Part shown: positions 50,000-60,051 of the stretch, piece after piece | Layout of the letters: the number at the start of each line of letters is the position of its first letter | Numbering within the stretch: the first letter of the stretch is position 1 | DNA from: Neoroseomonas oryzicola | GTDB lineage: Bacteria; Pseudomonadota; Alphaproteobacteria; Acetobacterales; Acetobacteraceae | Direction: 5' to 3' | NCBI RefSeq assembly: GCF_012163135.1 | Contig: NZ_JAAVUP010000002.1 | Location: 434,001 to 498,000, forward strand | Length of the DNA: 64,000 nucleotides | The notes under the pieces: model-generated | The model's database searches: none | The model's input: the letters and a program-made list of their open reading frames with translations, nothing else | What the model was told of the DNA's origin: nothing | Position numbers and translations under genes: made by a program

Positions 50000-51334
50000 A
50001 TGCGCGAGATCCGGCTGAACGCCTTCGACATGGCCTGCATCGGCCACATCCAGCAGGGGATGTGGACGCATCCGCGCGACCATTCGATCGACTACCTCTC
50101 GCTTGATCATTGGACCCGGCTTGCGCAACTGCTCGAGCGCGGGCTGTTCGACGGGCTGTTCCTCGCCGACGTCCTTGGCGTCTACGACGTGCATGGCGGC
50201 AGCCAGGACGCGGCGATCCGCCACGCGGTGCAGGTGCCGCTGCTCGACCCGATGCTGCTGGTGCCTGCGATGGCGGCGGTGACGCAGCATCTCGGCTTCG
50301 GCGTGACGGTGAACCTCGCCTGGGAACCCCCGGCGCTGTTGGCGCGGCGCTTCTCGACGCTCGACCACCTCACGCGCGGGCGGATCGGGTGGAACATCGT
50401 CACGGGCTATCTCGACAGCGCGGCCCGCGCGATGGGCCTCGACCGGCAGATGGCCCATGACGACCGCTACGACATGGCGGACGAGTTCATGGAGGTCGCC
50501 TACCGGCTCTGGGAGGAATCCTGGGCGGCGGACGCCGTGAAGCGCGACCGCGCGACGGGCACTTACGCCGATCCCGCGCGCGTCGCGCGCATCCGGCACG
50601 AAGGCCGGCAATACCGCCTCGACGCGCCGCATCTGGTCGAGCCCTCGCCCCAGCGCACGCCCGTGCTCTACCAGGCCGGCGCCTCGGATCGCGGGCGCGC
50701 CTTCGCCGCGCGGCACGCGGAATGCGTCTTCATCAACGGTGGACCGAAGGCGCATGTCGCGGGGCTGGTGAAGGACCTTCGGGCACGCGCCGGCACGCGG
50801 CCGATCCGCGCCTTCATGGGTGCGACGCTGATCCTGGGACGCACCGCGAAGGAAGCGCAGGACAAACTCGAGGACTATCGCCGCCACCGCAATGTGGAAG
50901 CGGCGCTGGTGCACGCCTCGGCCTCGCTCGGCATCGACCTTGCAGCTTACGGGATGGATGACGAACTGCCCGGCACCTCCGAGGCGATCCGGTCGAATGT
51001 CGAGGCCCTGCGTGCCGCCGCGCCGCGCGCGACCAAGCGGGCGCTGATCGACCGCCTGGTCCTCGGCAGCCGCCAGCCGCCCATCGTCGGCAGCGTGGAC
51101 GAGGTCGCGGAGGCGCTGATCGCCTGGACCGACGAGGCCGACATCGACGGCTTCAACCTGTCCCGCACCATCGTCCCGGAATGCCTCGAGGACGTGGTCG
51201 ACCTGCTGGTGCCTGCGCTGCAGGAGCGCGCGCGCTACAAGCGCGCCTACGCCCCCGGCACCTACCGAGAGAAGCTGTTCGGCGCCGGCCCGCGCCTCGC
51301 CGCCCCGCATCCGGCCGCTGCCGTCGCCCGCTGA
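50000..51334 (+). CDS. NtaA/SnaA/DszA-type flavin monooxygenase
   Basis: A 444-residue FMNH2-dependent monooxygenase of the nitrilotriacetate / dibenzothiophene-sulfone monooxygenase branch of the luciferase family. The opening RLNAFDMACIGHIQQGMWTH, FDGLFLADVLGVYD near residues 50-63, and GRIGWNIVTGYLDSAARAMG near 126-145 are branch-specific. [20 protein letters not shown] near 220-239 and the C-terminal DGFNLSRTIVPECLEDVVDL complete the pattern. These enzymes need a separate flavin reductase. The nitroreductase-family gene 56 bases downstream on the same strand could interact with it, but it is not a typical partner. The substrate is unknown, commonly a thioether, sulfone or amine. Confidence 0.9.
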   Translation: MREIRLNAFDMACIGHIQQGMWTHPRDHSIDYLSLDHWTRLAQLLERGLFDGLFLADVLGVYDVHGGSQDAAIRHAVQVPLLDPMLLVPAMAAVTQHLGFGVTVNLAWEPPALLARRFSTLDHLTRGRIGWNIVTGYLDSAARAMGLDRQMAHDDRYDMADEFMEVAYRLWEESWAADAVKRDRATGTYADPARVARIRHEGRQYRLDAPHLVEPSPQRTPVLYQAGASDRGRAFAARHAECVFINGGPKAHVAGLVKDLRARAGTRPIRAFMGATLILGRTAKEAQDKLEDYRRHRNVEAALVHASASLGIDLAAYGMDDELPGTSEAIRSNVEALRAAAPRATKRALIDRLVLGSRQPPIVGSVDEVAEALIAWTDEADIDGFNLSRTIVPECLEDVVDLLVPALQERARYKRAYAPGTYREKLFGAGPRLAAPHPAAAVAR

Positions 51335-51390
51335 CTTGCCGCGGCGGCGGCCCGCGCTACCTTCTGGCAAACCCCAGGGGATTCCTCGAC

Positions 51391-52221
51391 ATGGACGGAC
51401 ATCAGATGCCCGCCGCCGCGGCGGCGCTCACCCTGCGCTATGGCGCCGGCGCCGAACCCAAGGCCGGGCCATGGAGCGACACCATCGCGCTCATGCTCTC
51501 CCACCGCTCCGTGCGCGGCTACAAGCCGGATGCGCCGCCGCCGGGCACGCTCGAGACGCTGGTCGCCGCCGCCCAGTCCGCCGCGACCTCGTCGAACCTG
51601 CAGACCTGGTCCGTCGTCGCGGTGGACCGGCCGGAGGCGCGTGCCGAGCTCGCCGCCATCGCCGGCAACCAGAAGCACATCGAGCAGTGCCCGATCTTCC
51701 TCGTCTTCCTCGCCGACGTATCGCGCAACGGGCGGCTGGCGGCGCAGGAGGGGACCGAGCTCGCGGGCATGCCCTACCTGGAATCCTTCCTGGTCGCGGC
51801 GATCGACGCGGCGCTCGCGGCGCAGAATGCGGTGGTGGCGGCGGAAAGCCTCGGCCTGTCGACGGTCTATATCGGCGCGCTGCGCAACGACGTGACGCGG
51901 GTCGCGGCGCTGCTTGGCCTGCCGCCCGGCGCGACGCCGGTCTTCGGCCTCTGCGTCGGCTACGCGGCGCCGGGCCGCGAGGGTGAGGTGAAGCCGCGCC
52001 TGCCCCAGGCCGCGATCCTGCACCGCGAGACCTACGACGCCGACGACCAGGGCCATCGCGCCGCCTACGACCCCCGCATGGCGGAATTCTCCCGCCGCAA
52101 CGAGATGGCCGGCGACACCTGGACCAAGCGCGTCATCGCGCGGCTCGGCACGATGAAGGCGCTGAACGGGCGCGACCGGCTCAAGGAGAAGCTGATCGCA
52201 CTGGGCTTCCCGCTGAAGTAA
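51391..52221 (+). CDS. NADPH-dependent nitroreductase (NfsA/FRP type)
   Basis: A 276-residue flavin oxidoreductase. MLSHRSVRGYKPDAPPPG near residues 34-51 is the FMN-binding opening. SAATSSNLQTWSVVAV near 65-80 and AQNAVVAAESLGLSTVYIGA near 148-167 follow, then VFGLCVGYAAPG near 184-195 and the C-terminal extension EMAGDTWTKRVIAR. This layout is the NfsA / flavin reductase P class, which reduces nitroaromatics, quinones or free flavin. Its place just after a two-component-type monooxygenase gene makes flavin supply a reasonable role. The convergent UDP-glucuronate decarboxylase gene lies beyond a hairpin. Confidence 0.9.
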   Translation: MDGHQMPAAAAALTLRYGAGAEPKAGPWSDTIALMLSHRSVRGYKPDAPPPGTLETLVAAAQSAATSSNLQTWSVVAVDRPEARAELAAIAGNQKHIEQCPIFLVFLADVSRNGRLAAQEGTELAGMPYLESFLVAAIDAALAAQNAVVAAESLGLSTVYIGALRNDVTRVAALLGLPPGATPVFGLCVGYAAPGREGEVKPRLPQAAILHRETYDADDQGHRAAYDPRMAEFSRRNEMAGDTWTKRVIARLGTMKALNGRDRLKEKLIALGFPLK

Positions 52222-52228
52222 TCGCTGC

Positions 52229-52261
52229 GTCGCGCGCGGAGGCATTGCCTTCGCGCGCGAC
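52229..52261. terminator. Hairpin between convergent nitroreductase and UXS genes
   Basis: Ten-base perfect outer arms GTCGCGCGCG / CGCGCGCGAC. The stem continues inward through one G-T pair and AGGC/GCCT to an ATT loop. It starts 7 bases after the nitroreductase stop. It probably ends transcription in one or both directions. Confidence 0.55.
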
Positions 52262-52325
52262 GGGGCGGCCGGATCCTCGGCCTCGCCGTTGCGGGTCGCG
52301 GCGCCCCGCCTGACGCGGTCGCGCC

Positions 52326-53273
<948 letters not shown>

Positions 53274-53409
53274 GCCGCAGCACTCTCCCTGACCGTCGAA
53301 GCCCCGCCCGGCAGCGGGGCGTGGCGTGGTGCATGCCCCCGATCCGGGGGACCGGCCCGCGCCGCGGCGCCCTTCTGGGGCAGACGCGGCCTGCGGGCAA
53401 GCGGGACGG

Positions 53410-55848
53410 TCAGGCCTGCCCGGCGGTTTCCAGGGCGGGCAGCCCGGTCCGGAAGCGCATCACCACCCGCACGCCGTCCTCCGGGAAGGTGAGGCTCACA
53501 TCCGCCCCCGGCCCGAGGTCATGGATCAGCCCGCGTTCGAGCAGGCGCATGCCGAAGCCGCGCCGGTCCGGCGTCGGCGGGATCACCGCCGGGCCGCCGC
53601 TCTCGTGCCATTCGAAGCGGGCGACGCCGTCATCCCCGCGCGACCAGGTGACGTCCACCTCCCCGCCCGGGCGGGACAGGGCGCCGTGCTTGATCGCGTT
53701 GGTCGCGAGCTCGTGCAGGGCCAGGATCAGCGCCTGGGCCTGGCCGGCATCGACCTGGATGCGCCCCGAGCCGCTGACGCGGACCGGCCGCCCGGCCTCG
53801 ATCCACGGCGCCAGCCCGGCCGAGACGACCCTGGCGAAATCGACCTTGTCCCAGCCCTGGGCGGCGAGCAGGTCGTGGCTGCGCGTCAGCGCCTGCAGCC
53901 GGCCGACGAATTCGCGTCCGAAGGACCCGGTGTTGGAGGAACCACGCCGGACCGATTGCGCGGCGATCGACTGCACCGTCGCGAGCGTATTCTTCACGCG
54001 GTGGTTCAGCTCGGTCACCAGCAGCTCGCGCGACCGCTCCGCCCGGACCCGGTCGGTGACGTCCTGCAGCACCGCGGACACGCCGGTCACCACCCCCTGC
54101 GGGTCCTTCACCGGATGGCAGGATGCGAGCCAGTGCCGCAGGTTCTGCACCGCCCCCGGCGTCTGGCCGGCGCAGGTGACGTCGAGCACCGGCCTGCCGG
54201 TCGCCAGCACCTCCTTCTGCGCGGCCTCGATCGGGCCGGCGAGGCCCTCGGGCATCACCTCGTGCGGGGTGCGCCCGACATGGGCCTCGGGCGGAAGGCC
54301 GCTGATCGCGGCGAAGCGCGCATTCACGTTGACGAAGCGGAGCGCGTTGTCTACCAGGGCCAGGCCGACCGGGACGGTGTCGTAGACCGCGCGCAGCTCG
54401 GCCACGGTCTGACGCACCTGGGCCTCATTCACGCGGTGAGCGGCGGCCGACCCACGCGATTCCGTGACGTCATGGATCGCCCCGGCCCATTCGGTCAGCG
54501 TGCCTTCCTCGTCGGTGATCGGCACGCCGGTGGCGCGGACCCATCGCCATTCGCCCTCCTCGGCGCCGCTGCGCAGGCGGAACTCGACGCCGATGGCCCC
54601 GCGCGCGACGAGGGCGCGGCCCCATTCGGCGAGCGTCGGCGCCCGGTCGTCGGGATGGACCATCTCGATCCAGCCATCGCCCCGGAAGGCGGGCGATGCC
54701 TGGCCGGTCAGCCCCGCCCAGCCGGGCGCCTCGGTCCAGCCGCCCGTGGCATCGGCGCGCCACAGCACCAGCGCCCCGGCTTCGGCCAGCGCACGCAGGC
54801 GGCGTTCGCGCGTCTGCGCGGCCTGCTGGGCGGCGGCGAGCGCGGCGCCGAGCTCGGCGAGCTCGGCCGGCGCCTCGATGCTCGGCGGCGCCGGGGCGGA
54901 GGCATCGCCGCGCAGCATCTCCGCCACCGTCGTCGCATGGCGCGTCAACTCGGTGATGGGGTCGAGCATGGCGGCGCGGGTCCGCAGCACGGCGAAGGCC
55001 GCCATCAGCAGGGACACCGCGATGGTGCCCAGCGTCACCGGCAGTAGCCGGGTGAGCGGCAGCGTGGCCGCCGAGACCGGCTGCCAGGCGACCGCGCGCC
55101 ATTCGGGCGCTTCGGTGAGGAAGGCGATCGCCACGCGCACCGCGGTGCCACGCCCGGTCGTCGCGCCGCGCACCTCGCCCTGGGGCATGACCGAGACGTT
55201 GCGCCAGTCGGGCAGGTCCTCGGGGCCGCCGCCGCGCTCCGCGATGGCGCGACCGCGGCTGTCCAGCAACGCGACGGGCCCGCCCGGCGAGGCCGGCAGC
55301 AACCGGTCGGCCTCGAGCGGCGTGCTCAGCACCGCCTCGGCCCGTCCGTCCCGCAGCTGCGGCACCAGCAGCATGGGCGGCAGGGCCGTGTTGTTGGGAC
55401 CGACAAGCACGTCGCTCACCCGCGGGCGCCCGGTCTCGATGGCCCAGAGCCCGGCGGCGACGGCCGGCGTCGACGCCAGCGGCGTGCCGAAGGGCTGCGT
55501 GGTGTCGACCATCATGCCGAGGCCACGGTCCAGGACGCCGACCGGGGCGCCGACCGCCTCGGCCACCCGCCGCGCGGCCGCGTCGGTCGCTTCGAGTTCT
55601 TCCAGGCTGCGTTCGCCATCGAGCGCGCCGCCGAAGGCCTGCAGGGCGAATCGGCGCGACTGGATCTCGGTGTCCGCCATGCCGGCGGCCGCGCGGGCCG
55701 TGGCGTTCAGCCTGACGATCGCCTCTTCCTCGACCCAGTCGTGCAGGAAGGTGCCGATGAGCGCGCCTCCGAGCAGGAGGGGCACGATACCGGCAAGCGC
55801 GACAATACGAAGACGCCCCGCGAGGCCGGGACGAGTGGAAACCTGCAT
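53410..55848 (-). CDS. Membrane sensor histidine kinase, HWE family, with two PAS domains
   Basis: An 812-residue inner-membrane sensor kinase. The start at 55848 gives a first membrane helix at about residues 14-37. A periplasmic sensor region (to about 255) contains a double-Cache-like layout. A second helix ([18 protein letters not shown]) lies near 262-279, then a HAMP-like linker and PAS domains near 355-470 ([17 protein letters not shown]) and 485-600. The kinase core has the phospho-His in [20 protein letters not shown] near 618-637. The N-box is [16 protein letters not shown] near 711-726, followed by an HWE-type G-box [12 protein letters not shown]. No response regulator gene is adjacent. 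Output is probably through a general stress or distant regulator. Confidence 0.88.
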   Translation of the reverse strand: MQVSTRPGLAGRLRIVALAGIVPLLLGGALIGTFLHDWVEEEAIVRLNATARAAAGMADTEIQSRRFALQAFGGALDGERSLEELEATDAAARRVAEAVGAPVGVLDRGLGMMVDTTQPFGTPLASTPAVAAGLWAIETGRPRVSDVLVGPNNTALPPMLLVPQLRDGRAEAVLSTPLEADRLLPASPGGPVALLDSRGRAIAERGGGPEDLPDWRNVSVMPQGEVRGATTGRGTAVRVAIAFLTEAPEWRAVAWQPVSAATLPLTRLLPVTLGTIAVSLLMAAFAVLRTRAAMLDPITELTRHATTVAEMLRGDASAPAPPSIEAPAELAELGAALAAAQQAAQTRERRLRALAEAGALVLWRADATGGWTEAPGWAGLTGQASPAFRGDGWIEMVHPDDRAPTLAEWGRALVARGAIGVEFRLRSGAEEGEWRWVRATGVPITDEEGTLTEWAGAIHDVTESRGSAAAHRVNEAQVRQTVAELRAVYDTVPVGLALVDNALRFVNVNARFAAISGLPPEAHVGRTPHEVMPEGLAGPIEAAQKEVLATGRPVLDVTCAGQTPGAVQNLRHWLASCHPVKDPQGVVTGVSAVLQDVTDRVRAERSRELLVTELNHRVKNTLATVQSIAAQSVRRGSSNTGSFGREFVGRLQALTRSHDLLAAQGWDKVDFARVVSAGLAPWIEAGRPVRVSGSGRIQVDAGQAQALILALHELATNAIKHGALSRPGGEVDVTWSRGDDGVARFEWHESGGPAVIPPTPDRRGFGMRLLERGLIHDLGPGADVSLTFPEDGVRVVMRFRTGLPALETAGQA

Positions 55849-56013
55849 GCCGGTGTCGTTTCCGATGCCCGAAGCACCCCTCGCAATGGTCGCGGCGACT
55901 CGCAAAACCCAGTATGCGCAGGATCGGGCAAGCCTCGTGGGCTTGCAAGATTCGCAGCGGCGGGGGCTTCCTCACGATGCCGGCAGAAGTGTAAGCGGAG
56001 CGTGGAGTTGCAG

Positions 56014-56529
56014 ATGATCCGACATCGGCATGGCCTGCTCTGCGCCGCCCTGATCGCCCTGGCCGCCTGCGCCGCCGAACCGCCGGCGGAAGAACCGCTG
56101 CCCCTGCCGCCGCCGCCGCCGCCGCGCCCGCCGCTGATCCGCCCGACCACGCCGCCGCCCCCGGTCGCACAGGAATCCGAGGCGACGCCCGACACGCCCG
56201 GCGAGGCGCCGTCCCAGGATGTCGCGGCGGCCGCCGTGCCGCCCCCGGCCGAGCCGGTGCCGCCGGCCCCGCCGCCGCCGGCCTGGCGTGTGGTGCGCGA
56301 CGGGGTGCTCGGCTGCGCCGACCCGGCCTCCTTGCGGCTGTTGCGCCAGGGGGCGGACAACAATCCGCGCGTGATCGCCGAGACGCGCGCCGCCGGCGGC
56401 TGCCGCACCACCTTCCGCGTCAATGCCTGGACGGTGGAGGCGCAGGATGGCGGCCTGGTCCGCATGCGCCTCACCAATGGCCCGTCCCTGACGCTGTGGT
56501 TCGCGCGCGAGGACCTCGTCGCGCCCTGA
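56014..56529 (+). CDS. Proline-rich outer-membrane lipoprotein of unknown function
   Basis: A 171-residue exported lipoprotein. The signal peptide MIRHRHGLLCAALIALAA is followed by the lipobox LAAC, with acylated Cys at residue 19. A Pro/Ala-rich linker with runs of proline spans about residues 24-90. A small C-terminal domain follows from about 93 to 171, containing two Cys (VLGCADPAS and AGGCRTTFRV) that may form a disulfide. The linker probably spans toward the peptidoglycan. No family is recognised for the C-terminal domain. It is divergent from the kinase gene; the carboxyltransferase gene follows after 57 bases. Confidence 0.72.
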   Translation: MIRHRHGLLCAALIALAACAAEPPAEEPLPLPPPPPPRPPLIRPTTPPPPVAQESEATPDTPGEAPSQDVAAAAVPPPAEPVPPAPPPPAWRVVRDGVLGCADPASLRLLRQGADNNPRVIAETRAAGGCRTTFRVNAWTVEAQDGGLVRMRLTNGPSLTLWFAREDLVAP

Positions 56530-56586
56530 CCCCGTCTTGCCGCCCTTCGGGCGCGGCGTGACACTGCGCGGAGGGAAGGGAACTCC

Positions 56587-58149
56587 GTGCGGATGAATTG
56601 GGAAGCCGAACTGCAGGAATTGCGCCGGCGCGAGGCTATGGCCCGCGAGATGGGCGGGCCGGACAAGGTGAAGCGCCAGCACGATGGCGGCCGGCTGACG
56701 GTGCGCGAGCGCGTCGAGGCGCTGGTGGACAAGGGATCCTTCCACGAGGTCGGCGCCATCGCGGGACGTGCCGAATACACCGCGAAAGGCGACCTCAAAG
56801 GCTTCACGCCGTCCAACTGCGTCATGGGCCGCGCGCTGGTCGATGGCCGGCCGGTCGTCGTGGTGGGCGACGACTTCACCGTGCGGGGCGGCAGCGCGGA
56901 TGCGACCATCCGCGAGAAGCCGATCATGGCCGAGCGCATGGCGACCGAGCTCCGCCTGCCGATCATCCGCATGATCGAGGGGTCGGGTGGCGGCGGTTCG
57001 GTCAAGACGATCGAGACGACGGGGCGCGCCAACCTGCCCGGCGGCGTCGGCGGCACGCAACTCTACCAGCAGACCACGGCGAACATGGGCATCGTGCCGG
57101 TGGTCACGCTCGGGCTCGGCTCGGTGGCGGGGCTCGGCGCGGCGCGGCTGGCGGCGGCGCATTACTCGGTGATGACGAAGTCGTCCGCGATGTTCGTCGC
57201 CGGGCCGCCGGTGGTGGCGCGCCTCGGCGAGAAACTCGACAAGCGCGACCTCGGCGGCTGGCAGATCCAGTGCAAGGCGGGCGCCGTCGACGACGCGGTG
57301 GACACGGAAGAAGAGGCCTTCGCACTCGCTCGGCGCTTCCTCTCCTACATGCCCTCCTCGGTCTTCGAACTGCCGGCCGCGACGCGCAACCGCGACGACG
57401 TCGCGCGGCGCGACGAGAAGCTGATCTCCGCCATCCCGCGCGACCCGCGCCAGGCCTACAAGATGCGGCCGATCATCGAGACCCTGGTCGACAAGGGCTC
57501 CTTCTTCGAGATGGGGAAGTGGTTCGGGCGGCCGGTGATCACGGGCCTCGCGCGGCTCGACGGCCGGGTGGTCGCGGTGCTCGCCTCGGACCCGATCTTC
57601 CAGGGCGGGTCCTGGACCGCGGACGCCTGTTCCAAGATCATCCGCTTCGTCGACCTCGCCGAGACCTTCCACCTGCCGGTCGTCTACCTGATGGACTGCC
57701 CGGGCTTCGCGGTCGGGCTCGAGGCCGAGAAGACCGCGACGATCCGCTGGGGCGTGCGGGCGATGGCGGCGGTGAACCAGTGCCGCCAGCCCTGGTGCAC
57801 GATCATCGTCCGCAACGCCTTCGGCGTGGCGGGCGTCGTGCACCAGCCGGCAGGGCGATATTCGATCCGCTACGCCTGGCCCTCGGCGCGCTGGGGGTCG
57901 CTCCCGCTCGAAGGTGGCGTGGAGGCCGCCTATGCCGCCGAGGTCGCGGCCGCCGAGGACAAGGACGCCAAGGTCGCCGAGATCGAGGAACGGCTGCAGA
58001 AGCTCCGCTCCCCCTTCCGGACGGCGGAAGCGTTCTGGGTCGAGGAGATCATCGACCCCCGCGACAGCCGGAAATTGCTCTGCGAGTTCGCGCGCCTCGC
58101 GGACCCGTTGCGCGCGCCGGGCCCGGCCGCCTTCACCATGCGGCCGTGA
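56587..58149 (+). CDS. Acyl-CoA carboxylase, carboxyltransferase (beta) subunit
   Basis: A 520-residue biotin-dependent carboxyltransferase of the propionyl/methylcrotonyl/geranyl-CoA carboxylase beta family. The N-half has RLTVRERVEALVDKGSFHEVG near residues 36-56, MIEGSGGGGSVKTIE near 131-145 and GLGSVAGLGAARLAAAHYSVM near 174-194. The C-half has VDKGSFFEMGKWFGRPVITG near 302-321 and MDCPGFAVGLEAEKTATIRW near 371-390. AWPSARWGSLPLEGGVEAAY near 428-447 is close to the usual acyl-CoA-binding segment. The start is a GTG at 56587 after GGAGGGAAGG; an ATG at 56593 is an alternative. No biotin carboxylase or biotin carrier gene lies nearby, so the alpha subunit must come from elsewhere. Confidence 0.88.
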   Translation: MRMNWEAELQELRRREAMAREMGGPDKVKRQHDGGRLTVRERVEALVDKGSFHEVGAIAGRAEYTAKGDLKGFTPSNCVMGRALVDGRPVVVVGDDFTVRGGSADATIREKPIMAERMATELRLPIIRMIEGSGGGGSVKTIETTGRANLPGGVGGTQLYQQTTANMGIVPVVTLGLGSVAGLGAARLAAAHYSVMTKSSAMFVAGPPVVARLGEKLDKRDLGGWQIQCKAGAVDDAVDTEEEAFALARRFLSYMPSSVFELPAATRNRDDVARRDEKLISAIPRDPRQAYKMRPIIETLVDKGSFFEMGKWFGRPVITGLARLDGRVVAVLASDPIFQGGSWTADACSKIIRFVDLAETFHLPVVYLMDCPGFAVGLEAEKTATIRWGVRAMAAVNQCRQPWCTIIVRNAFGVAGVVHQPAGRYSIRYAWPSARWGSLPLEGGVEAAYAAEVAAAEDKDAKVAEIEERLQKLRSPFRTAEAFWVEEIIDPRDSRKLLCEFARLADPLRAPGPAAFTMRP

Positions 58150-58158
58150 GGGTAGCGC

Positions 58159-59124
58159 CTATTCCGGCGTGATCCCCGCGGCCTGGACGACCTGGCGCCA
58201 TTGCGCGACCTCGCTACGCAGCCGCGCGGCGAGGGGATCCGGGCCGCTGAGCACCAGCAGCGATCCGCGTTCCGCCATGCGGCGCGACAACTCGCTGTCC
58301 GGTGCGGCGAGCGGGGCGAGTTCCGCGTTCATCCGGCGGATCGCCTCCGGCGCCGTCTGCCTCGCCGCGAACAGGCCGAACCAGAAGGGCACGGCGTAGC
58401 CCTGGATGCTCTCCCCGATCGCGGGAACGTCCGGCAGCAGCGGCGCGCGCGTCGCCGTGGTCACGCCGATCGGGCGGATCGTGCCGGCGCGGATGTGTTC
58501 CAGTGCGAGCGACAGATCGCCGACGAAGGTGTCGATTTCACCCGCCAGCAGCGCCGTCATGATCAGCCCCGCGCCGCGATAGGGCACGTGCAGCAGGTCG
58601 ACGCCCGCCTTCTGCATCAGGAAGGCGCTGGCGAGATGCGTCGCCGAGCCGATCCCCGAACTGCCGACCGACACGCGCCCGGGATTCTCCTTCGCGCGGG
58701 CGAGGTAGGCGGCGAGGTTCGCCGGGCCGTTGGCGCGCACGCAATAGACCAACGGAGCCTCGGTCACGATGGTGACCGGCAGCAGGTCGGTGAAGGGATC
58801 GAAGCCGAGGTCGCGCTTCAGCGCCGGCAGCGTCGCGACGGAATTGGATGTGATCAGGAAGGTATGCCCGTCGGTCGACGTCGCGACATGCTGCATGCCG
58901 AGCTGCCCGCCCGCGCCGGCGCGGCTGTCGTAGACCACCGGCTGGCCGAGCCGCGGCGTGAGAAAGTCCACGAAATAGCGCGCCGGCACGTCCTGCGGCC
59001 CGCCGGGCGCGAAGGGGCTGATCAGGCGCACGGGGCGCGTCGGCCAGGCGCTGCCCTGTGCCAGTGCTGGCGCGGCAACGCCCGCGGCCAGCGCAGCGCC
59101 CAGGGCGCGGCGGGTGATGGTCAT
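58159..59124 (-). CDS. Tripartite tricarboxylate transporter receptor (Bug/TctC family)
   Basis: A 321-residue periplasmic receptor. The signal MTITRRALGAALAAGVAAP has a twin-arginine look and ends near ALAQ. WPTRPVRLISPFAPGGPQDV follows, then YDSRAGAGGQLGMQHVA near 66-82, HVPYRGAGLIMTALLAGEI and PDVPAIGESIQGYAVPFWFG. It is the third of three consecutive binding-protein genes on the minus strand, 32 bases after the RbsB-like gene. Convergent with the carboxyltransferase gene (9-base gap). The ligand is unknown. Confidence 0.9.
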   Translation of the reverse strand: MTITRRALGAALAAGVAAPALAQGSAWPTRPVRLISPFAPGGPQDVPARYFVDFLTPRLGQPVVYDSRAGAGGQLGMQHVATSTDGHTFLITSNSVATLPALKRDLGFDPFTDLLPVTIVTEAPLVYCVRANGPANLAAYLARAKENPGRVSVGSSGIGSATHLASAFLMQKAGVDLLHVPYRGAGLIMTALLAGEIDTFVGDLSLALEHIRAGTIRPIGVTTATRAPLLPDVPAIGESIQGYAVPFWFGLFAARQTAPEAIRRMNAELAPLAAPDSELSRRMAERGSLLVLSGPDPLAARLRSEVAQWRQVVQAAGITPE

Positions 59125-59156
59125 GCAGGTTCCTCCCCGGATTTTCGTTGGTTCCG

Positions 59157-60047
59157 TCAGCCGGTGACCATGGCGTCCCAGTCTGGCAGTGGGCGCTCCT
59201 CGATCGGGACGAGCCAGGCGGCGTGGTTGGCGCGGTCGATGACCTGCGCGGGCAGCAGGATCTCGCGCGGCACCGGGATGCCGACCAGGTGGCGGAGGGC
59301 GGCCATGGCCGCGATCGCGCCCATCTTGAAGCCGTCATAGTCCATGCTGGCGAGCAGGCGGCCCCGCGCGATCTCGCGCGCCGCGTCGATGGTGCCGTTG
59401 TTGCCGACGACGAGGGCATGGCGCCCCGCCGCTTCCAGTGCGTCGAGCGCCCCGAGGGCCATCAGGTCGTTGGTGCAGATGACGCCATCGATGCGCGGAT
59501 GCTGGGCGAGCAGCGCCTCCATCGCGCCGCGGCCCGGCCGGCGCAGGTAGCGCCCCGGTGCGGTGCCGACCAGCCGGATGCCGGGGGACGCCGCGATCGC
59601 CTCGCGGAAGCCGCGGCCGCGATCGCGGCTGGTCGGCGCGGTGTCCGGTCCCTCGATCAGCACCACATCGCCGCGCCCGTGCAGCGCGGCGATCAGCACC
59701 CCGGCGATGGTGCGGCCCATCGCGACATCATCCGCGCCGACGAAGGAGACGAAGTCGCCCTTCATCCGGTTGACGAAGCCGATGAAGGGAATGCCCTGCG
59801 CGATCGCCTCCGCCACCGGGCCTTCCAGCTGCCGGTCGTCGGCGGGGGCGAAGATGATGGCGTCCGGCTTCTCGGCCACGACCGCGCGCAACAGGGCGAT
59901 CTGCTGCGCGGGATCGTCCGGGATCGCGGGGAAATGGCGCGTCGCCGTGGCACCCACCGCTGCCGCGACCTTCTCCACCCCGCGCAGGAAGGCCAGGTAG
60001 TTCGGGTTCTCCCCGTTCTTGGTGAAGGCGGCGAGGCGGAGGGCCAT
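59157..60047 (-). CDS. Sugar-binding-protein-like (RbsB/Peripla_BP_4) protein lacking a signal peptide
   Basis: A 296-residue type I periplasmic-binding-protein fold: MALRLAAFTKNGENPNYLAF at the start, ALLRAVVAEKPDAIIFAPAD near 51-70, FVGADDVAMGRTIAGVLIAA near 102-121, and DGVICTNDLMALGALDALEA near 185-204. There is no signal peptide and no helix-turn-helix. As written it would be cytoplasmic, unlike both RbsB (exported) and LacI (DNA-binding) relatives. No better upstream start exists because the preceding Bug gene ends only 4 bases away. It may be an intracellular sensor, or may belong to an enzyme complex. Spacing makes it cotranscribed with both flanking Bug genes. Confidence 0.75.
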   Translation of the reverse strand: MALRLAAFTKNGENPNYLAFLRGVEKVAAAVGATATRHFPAIPDDPAQQIALLRAVVAEKPDAIIFAPADDRQLEGPVAEAIAQGIPFIGFVNRMKGDFVSFVGADDVAMGRTIAGVLIAALHGRGDVVLIEGPDTAPTSRDRGRGFREAIAASPGIRLVGTAPGRYLRRPGRGAMEALLAQHPRIDGVICTNDLMALGALDALEAAGRHALVVGNNGTIDAAREIARGRLLASMDYDGFKMGAIAAMAALRHLVGIPVPREILLPAQVIDRANHAAWLVPIEERPLPDWDAMVTG

Positions 60048-60051
60048 GGCG

